NCBI RefSeq assembly: GCF_017792385.1
Contig: NZ_CP051230.1
Coordinates: 806,001-870,000, forward strand
From: Hyphomonas sp.
Lineage (GTDB): Bacteria > Pseudomonadota > Alphaproteobacteria > Caulobacterales > Hyphomonadaceae
Length of the DNA stretch: 64,000 nucleotides
Reading direction: 5' to 3'
The notes under the pieces: model-generated
Told to the model about the DNA's origin: nothing
Databases searched by the model: none
Seen by the model: only the letters and a program-made list of their open reading frames with translations
Shown: piece by piece, positions 62,267 through 64,000 of the stretch
Numbering within the stretch: the stretch's first letter is position 1
How the letters are laid out: the number at the start of each line of letters is the position of its first letter
Position numbers and translations under genes: made by a program

Positions 62267-63993
62267 CGGCGTGGTGGGCTGATAATCAACAGCGGCTGGA
62301 GTCAGAGCGCACAGCGATTGGCGAATTAGCAGATGCGTCAGAATGGCTGCACGATGTAGCATGGTCGTTTGACAATGAATTTCGGATGCAAGTTGTTTTC
62401 GAGATACGCCTTGCTCATGGCGTGTTTCCGCTGCGTCTGATTTATCACAATACCTTTCCTGACACATGCCCGAGTGTTCAGCCGCAAGATCCAAGTCGAA
62501 TGTCAGGGCATCAATACGGTAGTCGCGACCTCTGTCTTGAAATCCGACCGGACAATTGGCTGCCCGCATTCACAGGTGCAAATCTGATTGAGAGCGCCTA
62601 TAATTTGTTGACTGAGGAAACGCCAGACGAAGACGGGACTGTCACGGCCGCACCATCTGCACACAATGTTCCAGACACCATTGCATCACGGCATGCCGTC
62701 AGCCGTCTTTACCTTTCCCAGTCTCAATTTGATATGCTCCGCGATGAAACGCCAGACATTGCTGCAGGCAACTTATGGGTCGTGTGGTGCGGAGAAAGTT
62801 TTGTAATCGCACATCTTGCACAAGCCTCCATGGGTGACTGGAGGTGGAACGACCAATCTCTGCCGGTAGCATTGGCAGAAGATGCGGGCAGGCATTCCTG
62901 TGTAATCGCAAAAACCAAGGTACCCCGCGCTGCCTTATTGGGTATGGCTAAGAAGGAGCAGCTTTTTGATCTGCTCGGAGTCGATTTATCCCTAGATGAG
63001 GCGTCGTTCTGGTTATTCGTCGTTCCTGAAGACGGGCTCCCAATCTTGTACAGGCAAATCGAAGATGTTGATGGGTTGATCAAATACAGAACCATAATGG
63101 CGCCGACTGATACCGCGTCACGATCCGGCGAATTGGGCACGCTTCTGTCTTCGCTTCGAGTGACAATCATTGGTTTGGGGTCACTTGGTGCAAAAATAGC
63201 TGTCTCGTTGGCGCGGGCTGGCGTCGGTCGTTTCGACCTTGTTGATGACGATATTATCCACGCGGGCAATCTGGAGCGTCATGATTGTGATTTGCGCGAT
63301 ATTGGGTTGCACAAAGTCGATGCTACAGCACGTCGGATCAAATTGGTTTCAAAAGAGGTAAACGTCACAGCAAGAAAAGTTTCAATTGGTGCGCAGGTCT
63401 CTCCGACTGAAATGGCAGCAGTTAATGGCGCACTGAGCGACAGTGATCTCATTGTTGATGCGACGGCCAACCCCGAAGTGCTTAATCATATCACGTCCAT
63501 TAGTTTGCGCTCCGGAGGGTCGGTTGTTTGGGGCGGCGTATATGCTGGAGGCATCGGCGGCTACATGGCGCGATCTAGGGAGGGTCACGAGCCGACGCCT
63601 CACGCCATTAGGCAGGCGCTGAATGAATTCTATGACGGCGTTGATGATCCACCGCCAGTGCCCGCAGGTGCCGGTTATGACGGTGAGGATCAAGCAGAAA
63701 TATATGTTGCCGCAGACCCGGCTGTGTCTTCCGTTGCTGCCCATATCAGTGGGTTAGCTCTCGATACATTATTGAAGAATGATCCGTCGGATTATGACGA
63801 CCCCGTTTACCTAGTCGGGCTCAAACGAGCCTGGATATTTGAATCAGCTTTTCATGTTCAACCCATCAGCGTAGATGCGCCGATCCGCATGCGCACGAGC
63901 TCCACCGTAAAATCCGCGGAGCAGGAAGAATTTGTAAATGACCTTGTGAAGAAGAAACTGGATGAAATTGTCGATCAGTCAGAAAACGCTTGA
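62263..63993 (+). CDS. cap2: Cap2-like E2-E1 fusion of CBASS
   Basis: A 576-residue ubiquitin-machinery-like protein. N-terminal E2-like domain (about 30-120): VFEIRLAHGVFPLRLIYHNT, FPDTCPSVQP, and a candidate catalytic Cys91 in RDLCLEIRPDNW. Middle linker (120-295), then the E1/ThiF adenylation domain: VTIIGLGSLGAKIA (302-312), FDLVDDDIIHAGNLERHD, LIVDATANPEVL. In known Cap2 the E1 part also has a catalytic Cys near the C-terminus; here there is no Cys after residue 342. Cap2 attaches the CD-NTase C-terminus to targets and primes it. GTG start at 62263. Confidence 0.85.
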   Translation: MTAWWADNQQRLESERTAIGELADASEWLHDVAWSFDNEFRMQVVFEIRLAHGVFPLRLIYHNTFPDTCPSVQPQDPSRMSGHQYGSRDLCLEIRPDNWLPAFTGANLIESAYNLLTEETPDEDGTVTAAPSAHNVPDTIASRHAVSRLYLSQSQFDMLRDETPDIAAGNLWVVWCGESFVIAHLAQASMGDWRWNDQSLPVALAEDAGRHSCVIAKTKVPRAALLGMAKKEQLFDLLGVDLSLDEASFWLFVVPEDGLPILYRQIEDVDGLIKYRTIMAPTDTASRSGELGTLLSSLRVTIIGLGSLGAKIAVSLARAGVGRFDLVDDDIIHAGNLERHDCDLRDIGLHKVDATARRIKLVSKEVNVTARKVSIGAQVSPTEMAAVNGALSDSDLIVDATANPEVLNHITSISLRSGGSVVWGGVYAGGIGGYMARSREGHEPTPHAIRQALNEFYDGVDDPPPVPAGAGYDGEDQAEIYVAADPAVSSVAAHISGLALDTLLKNDPSDYDDPVYLVGLKRAWIFESAFHVQPISVDAPIRMRTSSTVKSAEQEEFVNDLVKKKLDEIVDQSENA

Positions 63994-64000
63994 TGTCTGG
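63993..64000 (+). CDS. First codons of the next CBASS gene (partial)
   Basis: An ATG at 63993 overlaps the cap2 stop by one base (TGATG) and continues TCT GG to the window end. In type II CBASS this place is usually held by cap3 (JAB isopeptidase) or the effector. Only two codons are visible, so the identity is a guess. Confidence 0.4.

Larger units (their letters stand above)
16975..64000. mobile_element. Integrative and conjugative element, left and middle part
   Basis: Everything right of tRNA-Arg behaves as one ICE. It has lower GC, cargo genes, antirestriction and ParB-like genes, an FseA-like/RdfS/DUF2840/TraF/RlxS excision-transfer operon (38.6-42.9 kb) and a full traG-trbBCDEJLFGI mating-pore cluster (48.9-60.5 kb), followed by a defence operon. 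The gene order of the excision-transfer operon matches that known from ICEMlSymR7A of Mesorhizobium. No integrase and no right attachment site are visible, so they should lie beyond 64,000. Confidence 0.85.

Noticed and set aside
16975..64000. Site-specific integrase of the ICE
   Set aside because: I looked for a tyrosine or serine recombinase in all strong frames and found none. It probably lies beyond the right edge.

Overview
The window comes from an alphaproteobacterium, most likely a Hyphomonadaceae/Caulobacterales-type marine bacterium. The reasons are a serC leader-RNA motif in front of serC-serA, a CpdR response regulator, an MmgR/ar8-type small RNA, GAAC-N7-GAAC as the SOS box, and the high GC and codon use of the left part. 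The species cannot be fixed from sequence alone.

Bases 1-16.4 kb are core chromosome: the 5' end of a TauD-like dioxygenase gene, serine biosynthesis (serC, serA), a flavodoxin-like protein, a PagL-type lipid A deacylase, a flavin monooxygenase, trpS with its own leader-peptide attenuator, purA, a Tat-exported PhoX-type phosphatase, tRNA-Val, cpdR, an N-formylglutamate amidohydrolase, an MmgR-like sRNA, an XRE regulator, a HisN-type phosphatase and a TraB/GumN lipoprotein.

Bases 16.54-16.97 kb are a recombination hot spot. Two 5' halves of tRNA-Arg(CCG) genes lie upstream of one intact but sequence-divergent tRNA-Arg(CCG). Two of the gaps hold paired 11-bp-period direct repeats that look like integrase arm sites.

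From 16,975 to the window end lies the left and middle part of an integrative and conjugative element (ICE), visibly less GC-rich than the chromosome. Its right end and integrase are not in the window. Cargo block 1 (17.3-25.0 kb) is a complete SOS-controlled ImuA-ImuB-DnaE2 mutasome, an unknown secreted protein and an SRAP (YedK/HMCES) protein. Cargo block 2 (25.3-33.1 kb) is a minus-strand set (outer-membrane barrel, alpha/beta hydrolase, sterol-desaturase-type hydroxylase, flavin amine oxidase, NUDIX), divergent from a two-component system, a DUF2147 protein and a short isochorismatase-like protein. The transfer and maintenance core follows: ArdC-like antirestriction, ParB-like protein, DUF736, an FseA-like DUF2285 protein, RdfS-like excisionase, DUF2840, TraF peptidase and RlxS relaxase (33.7-42.9 kb). 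This matches the excision/transfer operon of ICEMlSymR7A-type elements. Cargo block 3 (43.0-48.7 kb) has two TetR-controlled membrane-protein modules and hipBA. The mating-pore cluster traG, copG-like, trbBCDEJLFGI, DUF2274, DUF736 runs from 48.9 to 61.0 kb.

At the right edge, directly behind the trb cluster, sits the start of a type II CBASS antiphage operon: a CD-NTase, an E2-E1 fusion (Cap2) and the first codons of a third gene. The candidates I rate highest are this CBASS operon (its E1 half lacks any cysteine after residue 342), the tandem-Trp leader peptide and attenuator in front of trpS, and the stacked broken tRNA-Arg genes at the ICE boundary.
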